DNA from: Lyophyllum atratum
Lineage: Eukaryota; Basidiomycota; Agaricomycetes; Agaricales; Lyophyllaceae
Length of the DNA: 64,000 nt
Direction of reading: 5' to 3'
Assembly: GCA_014905825.1 (NCBI GenBank)
Contig: JACGCN010000010.1
Location: 992,001-1,056,000, forward strand
The position numbers and the translations under genes are program-made. A model generated the notes under the pieces. That model did not search any database, was not told the origin of the DNA, and saw only the letters and a program-made list of their open reading frames with translations. Positions 1 to 12,267 of this stretch are shown here, in pieces; the stretch's first letter is position 1, and each line of letters opens with the position of its first letter.

Positions 1-1
1 A

Positions 2-1237
2 CAGGACACTCTCCGGATTTTCTTTGAAGACTCTGTCGGATACTCGATCCCATTTCCGAGCACAAGTAACATTCGGTATCAATCACACTGTGAAGCATCG
101 GCCGAGCTACTGGTTCATCATGATCTCTATATCAAGTTCCTGGAACTTGTCAAGGACAAAAAAGAAACGCGTACTCTAAATCATATGGAGCAGAATGTCT
201 ACAATGGCCTTCATGACTCCCCGACTATCCATGAACTCAGTGTGCTTGCACTGTACTCCCAATCCATCAGTCATCCCTACATGCGAGAAGTGCGCGGGGG
301 GGAACAGCCTAATCTTCTAGACCTGGGGCCCCTCCACGCACGCGTCAGCAAGCACTGCGAAGCCATCATCGCCGATCCCGACCTATTAATTGGTGCCGGT
401 GCGACCTACACCACAGGTGCAATGGATGGCCTGGTCTGGCAGAGGCCGGAGGTTATCTACGTGATATTGAAGCAGGCATCGAGCTTACCATACCTTCGGC
501 CTTTGCTCGTCGCATTTTTCGAGGGCGCACTTGAGACATGGCGCCGTTTTACGGCGGAGTATGCACCCGGGGGCATTATCGATGGCACCTCGCAAGCCGA
601 GCGTCAGGCGGCATATATGAAGGCCACCAACGATGAAAACGAGGGGGCACTCGGGTCCTATAGAGTGACTCAGCGACGCAACCCGAGCATGACAATACAG
701 ACTTACAATGCTCGAAAACGTTTCAAGCTAAACAAAACGGGCGAGTACATGAAAACCATGCCAGCTACAGGTCGCCGGGCTATCCGGAGCATGGCACGCA
801 GGGCCGATAGTAATCGGAACGAAAGGAAGAGGCGAGAGGTGCAGGCGAAGTACGACCAGAAGGTGGTAGAGGTGAAGCATGCGAAAGACCAGGTCAAGCA
901 GGGGAAAAAAGATGCAAGGGCGAAGCTTTTGGAAGCTATTACCCCGGTCCTTGATACTGCGCAGCTGACAAGCGACAAGTTCACCGTTCCTGAACTCGAC
1001 TTGCAGCTTGAGTGGCACCGGCAGTGGGACAAGGAGAAGGACATACCGATAAAAAGCAAACTCGCAAACAAAGCCGCCAAGCTGGCGGCACTGAAAGATG
1101 CTGTTGCGAGGTTCAACGCCTCGGGTCAAGCTTTTGGTACTTGCGAACGTGTCGAGGAAGGTCCTGGCATGGAATCAGGTTGCAGACATGAATCTGGTGG
1201 AGAAGAGAGTGATGATGAGGTGCTATTATACCATTGA
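2..1237 (+). CDS. Transposon-associated hypothetical protein, 3' part
   Basis: The frame is open from the first bases of the window to a stop at 1237, so the N-terminus lies outside; the first in-window Met at 185 is probably internal. The protein contains the block ATNDENEGALGSYRV near its middle, followed by a Lys/Arg/Glu-rich coiled-coil-like region (about bases 800-1000) and a short acidic tail. I recall this block from a family present in many copies in Agaricomycete genomes, usually beside DNA transposons. Its biochemical role is unknown to me and no catalytic motif can be assigned. The adjacent hAT element supports a mobile-element origin. It could also be a domesticated copy. Confidence 0.6.
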   Translation, partial: QDTLRIFFEDSVGYSIPFPSTSNIRYQSHCEASAELLVHHDLYIKFLELVKDKKETRTLNHMEQNVYNGLHDSPTIHELSVLALYSQSISHPYMREVRGGEQPNLLDLGPLHARVSKHCEAIIADPDLLIGAGATYTTGAMDGLVWQRPEVIYVILKQASSLPYLRPLLVAFFEGALETWRRFTAEYAPGGIIDGTSQAERQAAYMKATNDENEGALGSYRVTQRRNPSMTIQTYNARKRFKLNKTGEYMKTMPATGRRAIRSMARRADSNRNERKRREVQAKYDQKVVEVKHAKDQVKQGKKDARAKLLEAITPVLDTAQLTSDKFTVPELDLQLEWHRQWDKEKDIPIKSKLANKAAKLAALKDAVARFNASGQAFGTCERVEEGPGMESGCRHESGGEESDDEVLLYH

Positions 1238-1417
1238 ATAATTGATACTATATCATACCTTATACTTAGTTCATGCAAAGATACAGATCCGCCTATGATT
1301 AGTGTGCTAGAGCATTGTCAGGAGGTGGTGCGCGTCGATACACAGGATTTGCCACGAATTCATCAGAAATGCCATTACATAAGCTCACACATTTCGGATC
1401 GGCGTTGCCAGTACCCA

Positions 1418-1440
1418 GTTATTTACAGGTAATTTACCGG
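1418..1440. repeat. Left terminal inverted motif of hAT-Ulp1 element
   Basis: GTTATTTACAGGTAATTTAC plus CGG. The same words occur inverted at the other end (5984-6018). Confidence 0.5.
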
Positions 1441-1874
1441 TCATGTGACCAGATCATGTGATCTTTTTCCGCGACCATTGAGGAGATGATCTCCGCAGAA
1501 TTCTGCGATTTCTGAGCCAGGGATGAATCAGTTAAGCTCAAATCAAGGTGGATAATATTTAATATATACTATAAGAGTGTATGGCCCATTTTTTTCGAAC
1601 TGCCGAGCGGTTGAACATAGTAAACTGTGCAGTACTCGTGTAACAAACAGCTAAGCCATTCACAACTCGAGAACATAGTCCTCATCCTGCCCTTGCTTCA
1701 TTGCTGCATTGTCTAAAGCTTTCACAACTTCAGAACTTGCCTCCTTCACAACCTTTTGGCTCAGAAGCACTGATCCAAGTGACTTTGATAACATGTTGAT
1801 CAGGGAAGCCTCGAGGTCGTCTGCTGGCTCAGTCGGTGTAGGAGGCTCATCCAACCACTTGTCGTCCATATCAT

Positions 1875-4800
1875 CTAACACTTCTTCTTTGATTTTCTGC
1901 TCTCCAGGTTTCGCTTCAAATCGGGCTGATGGATTAGGATTGGAATGTATCCGTGGCTAGAAAACTCGATGAGCGATAGAAGACTCCGGAATCTAAGGTG
2001 AGATTCATTACCTTTCGTTCCGCTTGGTAGAACTGCTTTATTTGAGTCATTGATGTCATTGACCCAACCTTGAGCTGTGAGCGTAACGCTGGAGACATCC
2101 ATGTAAAGGTTGACACTGTCCGTTCTTCAGGCATTGAGTTGACGCGAACCGCGTGAATTTTCAGTGCAAGCGTCTATCCACGCGTGAATTTTCGAACAAT
2201 GAAGGGGCCGGAATGCTTACTGGAAGGACATCTCCAAATTCCTGACCCTCGATGGATCTCCACCAACTCATGATACCCATTTTCTTGCGGTATGGCTGAT
2301 TGTATGGGTACTGGTGTCGAGCATACCTCTGGACCTCATCAAGAAGTCGTTCTTTAAAATCACGTCCCAGTCCCTTCCATTTTGTGAGTCTGTCCTTGCG
2401 ACCGAATTCAATTTCGTCCTTCGCAGCCGCCGAGAGGAAATTGACAACACGTTTGAAGGCCGTCGGGTATGGAATACCAGTGTAGTCGACTCCATACGCA
2501 GGAGGAGGAATACTCGATTCATGTTTGAAGATGTCAGAAGTCAGATACACTGTATCATGGATGTAAATTATGAAAGAGATGTGGAGGCAAAACAACACAC
2601 GGGGATGGAGGTAAGTGCCGGCTAGATAGACAGTCGCACTGTCAGAAAGATTTCCGTCCCCAAATACCTGGTTGTGACGATAGTTCAGTATGCCAATGAT
2701 CTCGTTTTGAACATCCAGTGGGATTTCTTGGTCTGCGTCTCGCAAGACATCCCGCGTTGCTTGAAGTATCGCATGCCAATATGTATAAACATCACCTGGT
2801 GAAGCCTCATTTGCTTCGAGATGCGTTAGAGCTGTGATCGCCGGTTTTCCGATGTCGATTAATTGCCCAAGTCCCGTGGCAAATTTTGAAGCGGGTCGAG
2901 AAAGGCGTTCACCAGGAAATTCTTTGAAGTAATCTGCGAATTCCTGAATTGAAATTGCGTTAGAAGAGGTAAGTATACTTCAACGGCATTCCTTACCCCA
3001 AGACTGAATTTACCACGATCAACAACCATCCTTAGAGCTCGTATGTTTCGTTGCACAGACTGAGCAGACAGAATGATGGTCCCAAAACGAGTCTTGCCAA
3101 TCGTTTCCAGACCACGTCCGATCCCGAGTACAGACTTGGCATAATCAAGCTCAGCATTGCCGAGATGCGAGAGATGGAATTTAGCAATCACTCCTCGTAT
3201 CACGGAAATAACCTGTGGTGTCGTGCGGAGTCAGTTTGGACGGTAATAGGAATTGGAATGACAATGAACCATTTTGAAGAAGTCGATTGAAACGATATTT
3301 TTGATTGTGTTGCTGATGTGGTGGCAAATATCTGGTAAATTGAACATTGTCGGGACCTCGTCGACGAGTAACTCCCTGCATAGACGGGTATTGCCAGTGC
3401 TATCGCACACAGCAGAGCAGAATCGCCAGCGTCCAATTTTGTCCATAATCTGCCAATGTCAGATAAGATTAGATGTGTACAAATGGGGACATTATACGTA
3501 CTTCGAGAAGCCAAGTCTTCAACCAGACCGCCGTGTGGGAATCCCGCGTTGCCTCCCTCCCTTCAACAAAGTACACTTTACGGTCCTCGGTGGAGATATG
3601 CAGCGTCCAAAATGCCTCCCTGCCCCTCGATGTTCCACCATCACACGAAATTGTCAAGTTTTCCGCCACTTCTAGGAGCTGATACATCTTCTGTTGTACT
3701 GCTGCTGCCTCTGCCGGAATTTGATCGTCTTCGAGTTTGGTGCGCGACGCTGGGAGATACTTCGGATCGAGGCAAGTGAGCGCCTCTACCCATTCAGGCC
3801 TTGATGCAAGTGACGTAGGAAGTCCCCCTGCACAGAATAATTTCACGAAGGCAAGATCTGCCGCGCGGTGTCGATCGTGTCGCTTTTTGAAAGTGGCATC
3901 TTGGAACGACTTGTGTTTCGTCAAAGGTAAGTCTTCACTGATTCTATCCTTGGCCGGGTCGACCACAGATACCTCCATCGGAGCTTTTTCGACTGCAACC
4001 TCGGCCTGAACAAGCTGTGATGGCGCTCGTGAGGCCGCCGTTTTTCTCGCTTTGTCTCGTAGCTCTTGGGAAAGGTAGTTGCAGTTACGGGCATGGCGAA
4101 GGACTCGCGAGGAGTTTCGATTCGAGTAAGTGTTTCCACACCTTTTTGCAATGCATCGATAGATGTGTTTAAACGGTTCGGTCTCCTTATAGCACTTCTG
4201 GAGGAGCTCATCAAGTATCCGCTTTGTGGGAGCTCCGACGCTGCCCTTCTTCTTCCGCAGCTCCTCGATATCAACCAAATGGCTAAATTCGATGTATCCT
4301 TCTTCAACATCGACGTCGTCATCGCCTGGGCCGCTTTCTGCATCATCATCTTTATTCCATCCGCTTCCATCTTTGCCAAGGTCCTCCGCCGTTTGAGTAT
4401 CATCACCGCCGACTGAGACCCTTGGCCCGCTGCGACTAACGGAGGTAGAGTGGCTCGGAAATAGCTTTGTTTGGATGGTGTTACCCCCAGGTATGTGCCC
4501 CTTGATGCGCTTAGTGCCGCAGTTCATTCCGTTTGCATTAACCGATTCAACAGGCCTTTTCTTGGATTTAGTTGTCGATGGCTTGCTGGTAGACGTCGGG
4601 TGGAACTCGGAAGCGATGGGAACGAAGCCTACCGATGGCCGTATCGGGCCCTGAACACCGGGGGTCGAGCAGGAGACAGACAAGTTTGGTTCCTTCATCT
4701 TTGGTGAGTATTTCTGCTTCATTCGCAGCGGTCTCAAAGCTTACCTTTTCATGAATTAGCCTAATGATCTTCATTAGCATCTCCGCCCGACCGCCTCGCA

Positions 4801-5854
4801 CGGCTGTTCCATTTTCTAGAAGCTCTACGTCGAATGGGAAGAACCACAACGCCACAGCATTCGCCGAGAAGATCGAGCACGAGAACCCGTCGTTTTGGCG
4901 CGTACATGGAAGGATCCCAAGTCCAAATGATGCTGCGCCGTCTAAGGATATTCCGATCCACCAGTGAAGCGCATCGAGAAGCTCCAGCGGCGCCGGAAAT
5001 CCAAGTGGGTCCCCGTATAGAATTTCCTGTTTTGTCCAGTTAATCACAACCGCTATCCAGTGGTTTCCTCTCGGCTCGTCGACACTTGGCATGACAGTGC
5101 CGTTCCCCTCCAGACGAATACACGCAAACAATGAAACCTCGGTCCGTGTTCCTTCTCTCAGTTCAGTCCCGACTCTCCGCATCGACTGACATGATCTGTC
5201 CATCAGGTATCCGTCGCGTGAATGCCGGAAAACAACCAGTAGTTTCTCGGTGAAACCCTGGTCAAGAGCAAGTGCCGCAGTCATCCCTCTCCCTTCTAGC
5301 TCCGCATTGAGAACAGCAGTTATCAGGTTCATCTCCGTCGAGCTCAACCAATCATCTGAAGCGAACCGCACCAATCCTAGCGAGTTACCATCCATGCTCC
5401 GGGGTAGATCATATTTCCACGGCAACTTGGTGAGTGACTCCATTGCCTGCTCGGCACCCTGTTTCCCTAACCACTGTTTTGCAGCTATCCATCGTGCTTT
5501 AGCATCCATGACCTCGTGTACCACCTTCCAATACCCGACAACCCACATCGACAACTTCATTTGGGTCCCGTCGTTCATGGGGTATTCAAACGACACATAG
5601 CCGCTTTTCGAGGCCTCTTCTGCACGCGTTAGTAGCTCGATGACGTCAGCTGAGCTCGGGATCGGCAATTTCAAGAGTGCGCGCGCAGATACGGGGTTAT
5701 CAATGATGCTCGGGATGCGCGTGAAGATATTCGGACTGTCGAGATTTGGCGGGTTGCACTCATTTGGAGTGGGGAATTTGAGGAGGTCAAGAACATTGAG
5801 ATCATGAGGTGGTAGTATTCCTCCATACAGGTAGCCTGGAGGTAGAGTGGCCAT
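1875..5854 (-). CDS. Ulp1-type cysteine protease fused to BED/hAT transposase
   Basis: Start chosen at the Met at 5854 (MATLPPGYLYGG); the frame is open further upstream. The first exon ends with a Ulp1/C48 peptidase core: GNHWIAVVIN (His), YGDPLGF (Asp) and QNDGFSCS (Gln and catalytic Cys). A 46-nt intron (4699-4744), phase 0 on both sides, joins it to the transposase. That part has a BED-like zinc finger (C-x4-C...H-x3-C), RNase H-like motifs TISCDGG and VCDSTGN, and a hAT C-terminal dimerisation region (NSMPEERTVSTFTW). Introns near 3452-3501, 3215-3275, 2945-2995 and 2180-2240 keep the frame. The 3' end is unsure: the in-phase acceptor gives a stop at 1875, but an acidic open frame continues to 1660. 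Expected roles are transposition and SUMO or ubiquitin-like deconjugation. Confidence 0.7.
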
Positions 5855-5955
5855 GACGTGAACACGAGTAGATACAGCTCGACGGCGCACGCGCAATATT
5901 GATAAAATTTGAGCTGGATCCCGCACGTGACCCCGTAAATTACACACGTGAGATA

Positions 5956-6018
5956 GGTAAATAACCTGCCCCCAACTGGGCTCAGTAAATTACCAGTAAT
6001 ATACCAGTAAATAACCGG
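5956..6018. repeat. Right terminal inverted motifs of hAT-Ulp1 element
   Basis: GTAAATAAC at 6007-6015, the same word at 5957-5965, and GTAAATTACCAGTAATATAC in between are imperfect inverse copies of 1418-1440. Multiple subterminal copies are typical of hAT transposase binding sites. Confidence 0.5.
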
Positions 6019-6411
6019 TAAACAATCGTTTGGTAAAAAACTGAAGGTTTTTTCCACAACCCTAGGTGACAGGCGGCGCACGAGGTTCTTGTGGATCTCT
6101 CTGCGAGCTGGTCCCGTTGTGGTAGTGGGCTGGGTTATCGTCTGCATCAGCGTTCGTATCAGGTCGGAATCAGTGCGTGCCAATGAACGGCGATCTGGTT
6201 CTCTGCTGTGATCCTCGGTCGTGGGCTCGGTGTGTTTCTGCCACAAAATATCCTGTCATCACGCGTTTCGCCCTGGCGCGATCCCAATCTTCTTCCAGCC
6301 CGCACACATTCAGCCCTGCCAGATATAAGTCCTGCCATGGACCTTCTGTTGCCTTCTCCAGCTCGCTAGCCCCATCCCTGACGTCCCTCCATAGCCCAGA
6401 AACTAGGCTCT
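6019..6411. other. Intergenic, likely promoter of the 6412 gene
   Basis: About 390 bases between the transposon end and the start codon at 6412. A pyrimidine-rich stretch before the ATG is typical of fungal promoters. AGATATAAGTCC at about 6322 is a possible TATA-like sequence. No gene seen. Confidence 0.4.
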
Positions 6412-8175
6412 ATGGCCCAGCCTCTCCCTTATACCGACCGACAGCTCCTCCTTGCCGCTGGCCTTTCAGCCACCTCAACCCAACCTCCTACCTCGCCATG
6501 GCAGCAGTTTCAGTCGATGGGCAGATCGTCCCAGCAGCCTACAGCATCATCATCATCGTGGCCGATGTACTACGAACAACCGGACGCGTGGCCTGCCGAA
6601 CTTCCACAGCAGGATTCGTACCGCTCTCATGTTGAGCTTTCCACTTCATACGTCTATCCCGATCCTGCTTGGCGCCCCAGCGTTCCGTGCCCCGGCCATA
6701 CCGTATTCCCTCCCGCGTCACGTGATCCTCATGCCAGTGCATCACCTCCGCACTCGAGTCCCAGCCCTTTAGATGACCACGATTCCGACACCCAACCATA
6801 CGAAGAGGAAGAGGCTGGTTTAGGATTGCTCGATATGGGTGCAGGGCTTACACGTCCAACGCTCTTGACATCGAGTTTCACGCCGAGGACTAATCCATAC
6901 CCCCGCCACTCGCCCTCGACACCTACCCCCAGTCCCACTCCTTCCGTCAAAGAAGAGCCCGAAGATGTCGAAAGTCCCTTTATTATGGAGCTTTCCGCAC
7001 CACAAGCCTACACCTCCTTACTCTCACAGTCTCTGGCGCCCCCAACAGAGGTACCTCTTCGCGCGACGCAGGCTTCCTCTGAGATGCGCAGCATGATGAC
7101 AGCCTTTCGTATTAATCCCTTCACGATGCACAACGGCGAGGGCCGCGGTACCGTGCCTGTGCAGCACGAGGCCGCACATGCACTCGACGCCGAGCCGCTC
7201 ATTTTCGAGTTCCAGCTGGACCTCTACAACATGGATATCGTCCATGTCGATCCTTGTGATCCGAACTTAGGTCTGGATCTGAAGGATACTGTGGAATCTG
7301 AGCCGCTACGCTCGTTCTCGCCCGATTTTGAGCTGCAGGAAGCGCAGACAATATCCGAGGTGGACCACGACCAGAATGAGTGGCGGGGATATTCAGCGGA
7401 TGCATCGGGCAACCCGCCGACGCCAGACCCGCAAACTTGGGAGCTTGGATTTCCGCAATCCGAGGATCGTTTTTCCACTCTGACTTCTTCGACCAATATG
7501 CCGCACTACCATTCAAGCCCTCGTCGCCAGCCGCGGCTGCATCACTGTACGTCACTTGTGCTTACTTTTGTTGCGCGGCCCAGGCTCATCATCGACTAAC
7601 CTTTCCTTTTTGCTGCCCTCGTCATTCCACTCCGCCTTGATCTTTGCCCTTTCGTTTTCACTTTTACCTTCCCAGCGTTCTCGCACCCTTACCTACAAAA
7701 AGCCGCGGCCGGCGGGGACTCTGGCTACGCAAGCTCAAGCTCATCCGGCGTTCATCTCCACAATCATACTCATAGCCATTCACAACACGGCCACGCCAAT
7801 TACAACCACAACCACAATCATCAGCTGTACCATAAACAGCATCACCGCATGGCACCTCCAGAGCAACAAGTGTCCCAGCACTACCCGCAATGGGCCACGT
7901 CCTCTTCCTCGTCCTTGCGGGGCGCCGGCTATCACGACACGGCTTCGCGAAGCAGCAGTACTACGTACGCGTCGTCCGGGTCGCCTGGGTGTGACGTAAG
8001 TACCGCCTTCAACTTATCTTTGGATTTTATTTTGTGAATAATGCCTGACGATTTATTTTCATAGCTTGTGGATTCCCCAGCGCTATCTATCGTGCCCGTA
8101 CGCCGCTGGTCTCTCCCCGACACACACCCACATGCGAACATCCATGCACCCGCGCCGATGCCATTCCTCGCGTAA
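6412..8175 (+). CDS. Acidic Ser/Pro/His-rich protein, function unknown
   Basis: Three exons fit with matching phases: 6412-7546, 7676-7995 and 8065-8175 (TAA at 8173), giving about 521 residues. Exon 1 is low-complexity Ser/Pro/Gln with acidic patches and a SUMO-consensus-like VKEEPE near residue 180. Exon 2 has a His/Asn-rich stretch around residues 405-430, in which His alternates with other residues. Exon 3 adds a short tail. There is no signal peptide, membrane segment or recognised domain. The composition resembles fungal transcriptional regulators or scaffold proteins, but no DNA-binding motif is visible, so this is only a guess. Internal introns of 129 and 69 nt have canonical GTACGT/CCCAG and GTAAGT/CATAG ends. 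Confidence 0.65.
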
Positions 8176-11100
8176 CATCGTGTGTCTTGGTGAATCCACC
8201 CTGCCAACGGACGTATTGTATAATTTCTTGGGCCACGAACGCTGGCCATGTCTCATCATACTCGCCTAATTCCAAGCATACCATATCCATCTCGGGTTTT
8301 CCAGTTCGTGTGAACCGAGTCGTTTCTGTTCTTCTCATCGCATTTTGTTGTATAACTCGCAATTGCTCTGTGGTAGATACAAGATACCTTACGTCCTTCC
8401 ATTTTTAGTATAGCCTATCACGCGTGCCATTGGCCTTGAGTTACGAATTACGATACTAGAGTACCACGAATTCTCTAGAACGCTATCTTGTCTGCTCTCA
8501 CTGTGTTTAGTATACGTACTTGTTTGTCCCCCCTGTACTAGTAGTTGTCCGCCGACCTGTATCTGTATCGATGACACCATCCGAGTCACTGGCACTCGCA
8601 ATCGGTGTTTAGGAAGCTCCAGCTGTGTTGATGACGGCTGGGTCGGATGGATCTAAGCGCGGAACGCTCAACACCAAGCAGTGTCATGGACTAGGGGGCT
8701 TGGGGTGACAAGGCGTGGTGCATCATGCATCATGCCTCCTGATCGGATCTATGTGTACGATAGTACGGCATCTGATGTGATAGAATTAGAGTTTCGACCA
8801 AGTTCAATCATTCGACAATCGAGGATCTAAGCTGAAGATAGCCTCGAGAGTCGAGATGGACTGGAGATATCGATGTACACCCGAGATTCCCGTACGTCTC
8901 AGACTGGCGTGTGATCTGGGTGACTCCACAGCTGGAATTCTGTGGAATGGCAATCGTGGACGTACTGGAGGATGGTCGGGAGGTATATGTATGCATGTGC
9001 TGGTGTTTCGGGCGGTAAGGTTTTTCCAGATCTTAGCCTGGTGCAAGGCGGGAAAAACTAATTGCGTCGCCGCGCAGTCTGCAGAGACAGAAAAGCAATG
9101 TGACAACATGATTCGTGACCTTCATGGGCGTTGACAGCGCGCAACAAGTCAATGTCATGCCCCGTGCATCAGGACTTTAAGCACCATCAAATGAGACAAC
9201 TGAGTCCAAGGAAGATGTCGATGACCAGTCCCTTTCGTCATACGCCGAAGCCTCTTCCCCTTCCGCAAATCCCGTCGCGTGTAACAGAGTTACATTGGAG
9301 AATAGGCGCCTGGTTTCCGGCGCAGTGACACCCGTTTCATGAAAGTATGTTCCGCAGAAGAAGAAAGATGCAGTCTCTAGAGCAAAATGCATAAATGAAT
9401 AGGCATCGATATTCTACGCCACAATGTTGGCTAGTGGAGGCAAAAAAATGAGAAGCGATATGCCATGCTGTGGCGTGGTGTCGACGAAAGAAATGGCGGA
9501 GTTTCAATTATAGTAATTTTCGAACACAAGTTGGTGGCCTGCTTTGTGTGCGCGCATATATGTCCATTATATCCATTATAACGACAGCTCAAAACCACCT
9601 TCCAGAGAATTATGGCTTTTGCGCACCTCAGGTTTCTCTGGCTCCCGCATGTTCTACAAGTACTTCGCCGAAGCTGCTAACTTGACGCGAGCCTTGACAG
9701 GAACTTGAACGAATCCGGACTCGACCAATCTCGGTATTATCGCGGCCTACTTGACTATCGGGGAGTCAGGATATGTCACGGCGGCTTAATAGATGGGAAC
9801 GTTAAACCCTCGTCCTAGCAAAACCCGGGCCCGTCGGCCCTGTACTCTGTGCTCAGTCGCCCAAGGTGACGGAAGCAGGTAAATGCAATCTCGCACTCTT
9901 GGCAAACAAATCAGGCTCGAGACGTCGAGATGGAAAATGCCCTACAAGTACGCTGCATCCCTAGACTCTGGACTGAGCCCTCCATACGGGTGTATCCTCT
10001 CTGGAACCACCACAAGATATGATGCATGACGCTGCATTCCCCCGAAAAGTGCGCACCAAGGTGTGGAGCCAATGCAAACGCCAAACGAACGCCCCTATCA
10101 TGCTTACCTCTGTTTGTTAGTATCGTCTTCCCATCATTCTTTCATCTCCATATCTTCCTTGTTCCTTCCTTCCTCCATTGACATCTTTCATCTCCCCAGC
10201 ATTATGAAAAGCACATGATCACATGCACTGGGCTCGCGCACATCTCGAGCGCTCGTCTTGCCCCTATCTCAAGCTTCTAGATCGCGGAAATGGGAAGATG
10301 GGACGAGGTAGTGCACGGCTGGCAGCTCCAAGAATCCAGGTCGCGTGGAGAGTGAGTCCCGGGGCTGGGGTAGATGCGAATGGACGCGTGGACCGTCAAG
10401 AGTACTCGGTTTGCACGCGCCTGATACGAAGCCCCAACCACAGCATACCGTGCCTGTGACTCTCAGCAGTCATGCCGCCCATGCGTATGCACAAATGAGA
10501 TCGGGCTCGGAGCGTGTTCCGCGACTCTAATTGTTGGGTTCGCGGGTCCAGGTGGGTGGTCGACCCCGGTGTCGTCGGCGTTAGCGTTAACGCGTGCCAA
10601 CGATCGTCGCTCAGGGGCAGGGGGGCGAAGTTCGTTGGCTGATTCGCGGGTTCGAATCCGAGGGCGAGTCGAGTTCGTGGGGATTCAGAAACGAAAGTCA
10701 GCTCGTATCTGGATCAAGTAGCTGGCAGCGCCATCGCGGGAGATGCCCAGTCAGGTATGATTGGAATTGACGACGTTCGTGACGTCTGGACGGAAGTGGG
10801 AGTGTCATCAGGACTCTGGTACGTCCAACTTCTTATGATGTACGATGCGTTTATGATCCAGAAGGTCGAGGCAGCATACACATACTATGTTCCTGACCTT
10901 AACCTCTGTTTTAGAATCGGCGAAGCCGTTAAATATCGCGGAGTCGTTGTAAATGATGATTTGACCACACACCGCGTCTCCTTGACCCCAGGCTCGACCC
11001 CGACATTACAAGTGTCTACCCCATGTCGTCAAGCTCCTTCTCGTCGGCTCCGTCTTCACCTTCAGATTCGGACATAGAGGGACCCAGGAATGTAGACCTC

Positions 11101-11760
11101 CGAACTCCACAATCCTTGGTAATGAGGTGCTTCCTGCGCAGCGATCAGAACTTGACACGCGTTTTGTCGACCTTCTTCTTAGGCGTGTCGTGTTTCTTTT
11201 CGGCTGCGTGCTGCGCGAGACTTCATCTCGAAGTCCCGACCGCTCGTTAATGAGACGCCAGGTGTTGTGCGAGCGCCGGAATGTGCACGTCCGGAACTGC
11301 CTGAACTTCGCTGGATTCGGATCGGTACCAGGAACAATCCGATTCGTGGCCTTTGTCGCTGCCTCGACCAAGACGACGCGACGACAGTACAGTTCCGTCA
11401 TCGATTTGAGCAAGAATAATCGGGTCGACTTAGCCTTTTAACATGGCGAGTTCCAATTGCTTGTGCCTTCGGGAGAGGAATGACGCCATGAGCAGCGGCA
11501 GTCTCGCGTCTGGGATCCCTTTCCCTTCCAACATTGGTCTCCAGCTCGTCGCCTTTATCTTTCTCTACCTCTACATGCTCAGCTTCAGAGCCGAGCCCAG
11601 AGCGTGACGATAGGTCAGAAATCCGGGTAGAGTGGAGGAGTGTCGGAGCTTTCGTCCGACGATCGGGTATGAATTTCCTTGGGATGACTGGTTGTGATTG
11701 GACGTGAAATGTGGTTGCCAGGGTTAGGATGAAGCAAAACCGGCGATATGGTTTCCATTT
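8176..11760. other. Gene-poor region
   Basis: About 3.6 kb with only short open frames (under about 135 codons) that show no family resemblance, no plausible codon pattern and no consistent splice sites. A GGTTCGAATCC word at about 10652 resembles a tRNA B box, but no tRNA fold can be drawn around it. Confidence 0.5.
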
Positions 11761-12267
11761 TTCCAGCCTGGGTCGTATAGATTAGTATAGATTGCGCCTG
11801 GTGCCAAACGCGCAACCGCATTCGTTCGTCAGTTGAAAAGAAATATCATTCACGGGTTTCAGAACGCCGTTGAAGTAGTCACATCAAGTAAACAACACAA
11901 ATGGCGCACGGAGTAGACGCACTGGGGCTTTTGAGGTACGATATTTGGGGTGATAAGACAAGACTGCTTTGAGATTTCGAACAGGATTCAAATGTGGAAA
12001 TATTGCATGGGTTGTTTCCAGCCTGGGTCATATAGGTTAGTATATATTGCGTCTGGTGCCAAATGCGCAACCGCATTCGTTCGTCAGTTGAAAAGAAATA
12101 TCATTCACGGTTTTCAGACCGTTGAAGTAGTCACATCAAGGAAGCAACACAAATGGCGCACGAAGTAGACGCACTTGGACTTTTGAGGTATGATATTTGG
12201 GGTGATAAGACAAGACTGCTTTGAGATTACGAGCAGGATTCAGATGTGGAAATATCGCATGGGTTGT
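11761..12267. repeat. Tandem duplication, 255-bp unit, two copies
   Basis: Copy 1 starts at 11761 and copy 2 at 12016 (both TTCCAGCCTGGGTC). They run with few differences through GAAAAGAAATATCATTCACG and GATAAGACAAGACTGCTTTG to the end near 12267. The stretch 11690-11760 is not an obvious third copy. No coding function is apparent. Confidence 0.85.

Larger units (their letters stand above)
1414..6018 (-). mobile_element. hAT-family DNA transposon with Ulp1 protease (putative)
   Basis: About 4.6 kb bounded by degenerate inverted terminal motifs. GTTATTTAC followed by GGTAATTTACCGG lies at 1418-1440. The inverse GTAAATAAC lies at 6007-6015, with further copies of the same words at 5956-5966 and 5984-6005. 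The single gene inside (1875-5854) encodes a hAT transposase with an N-terminal Ulp1 protease. I could not find a convincing 8-bp target duplication, so the exact ends are uncertain. The gene reads as intact once introns are removed, so the element may be recently active. Confidence 0.6.

Noticed and set aside
10640..10680. GGTTCGAATCC word suggesting a tRNA gene
   Set aside because: No matching A box, acceptor stem or anticodon arm can be placed around it.
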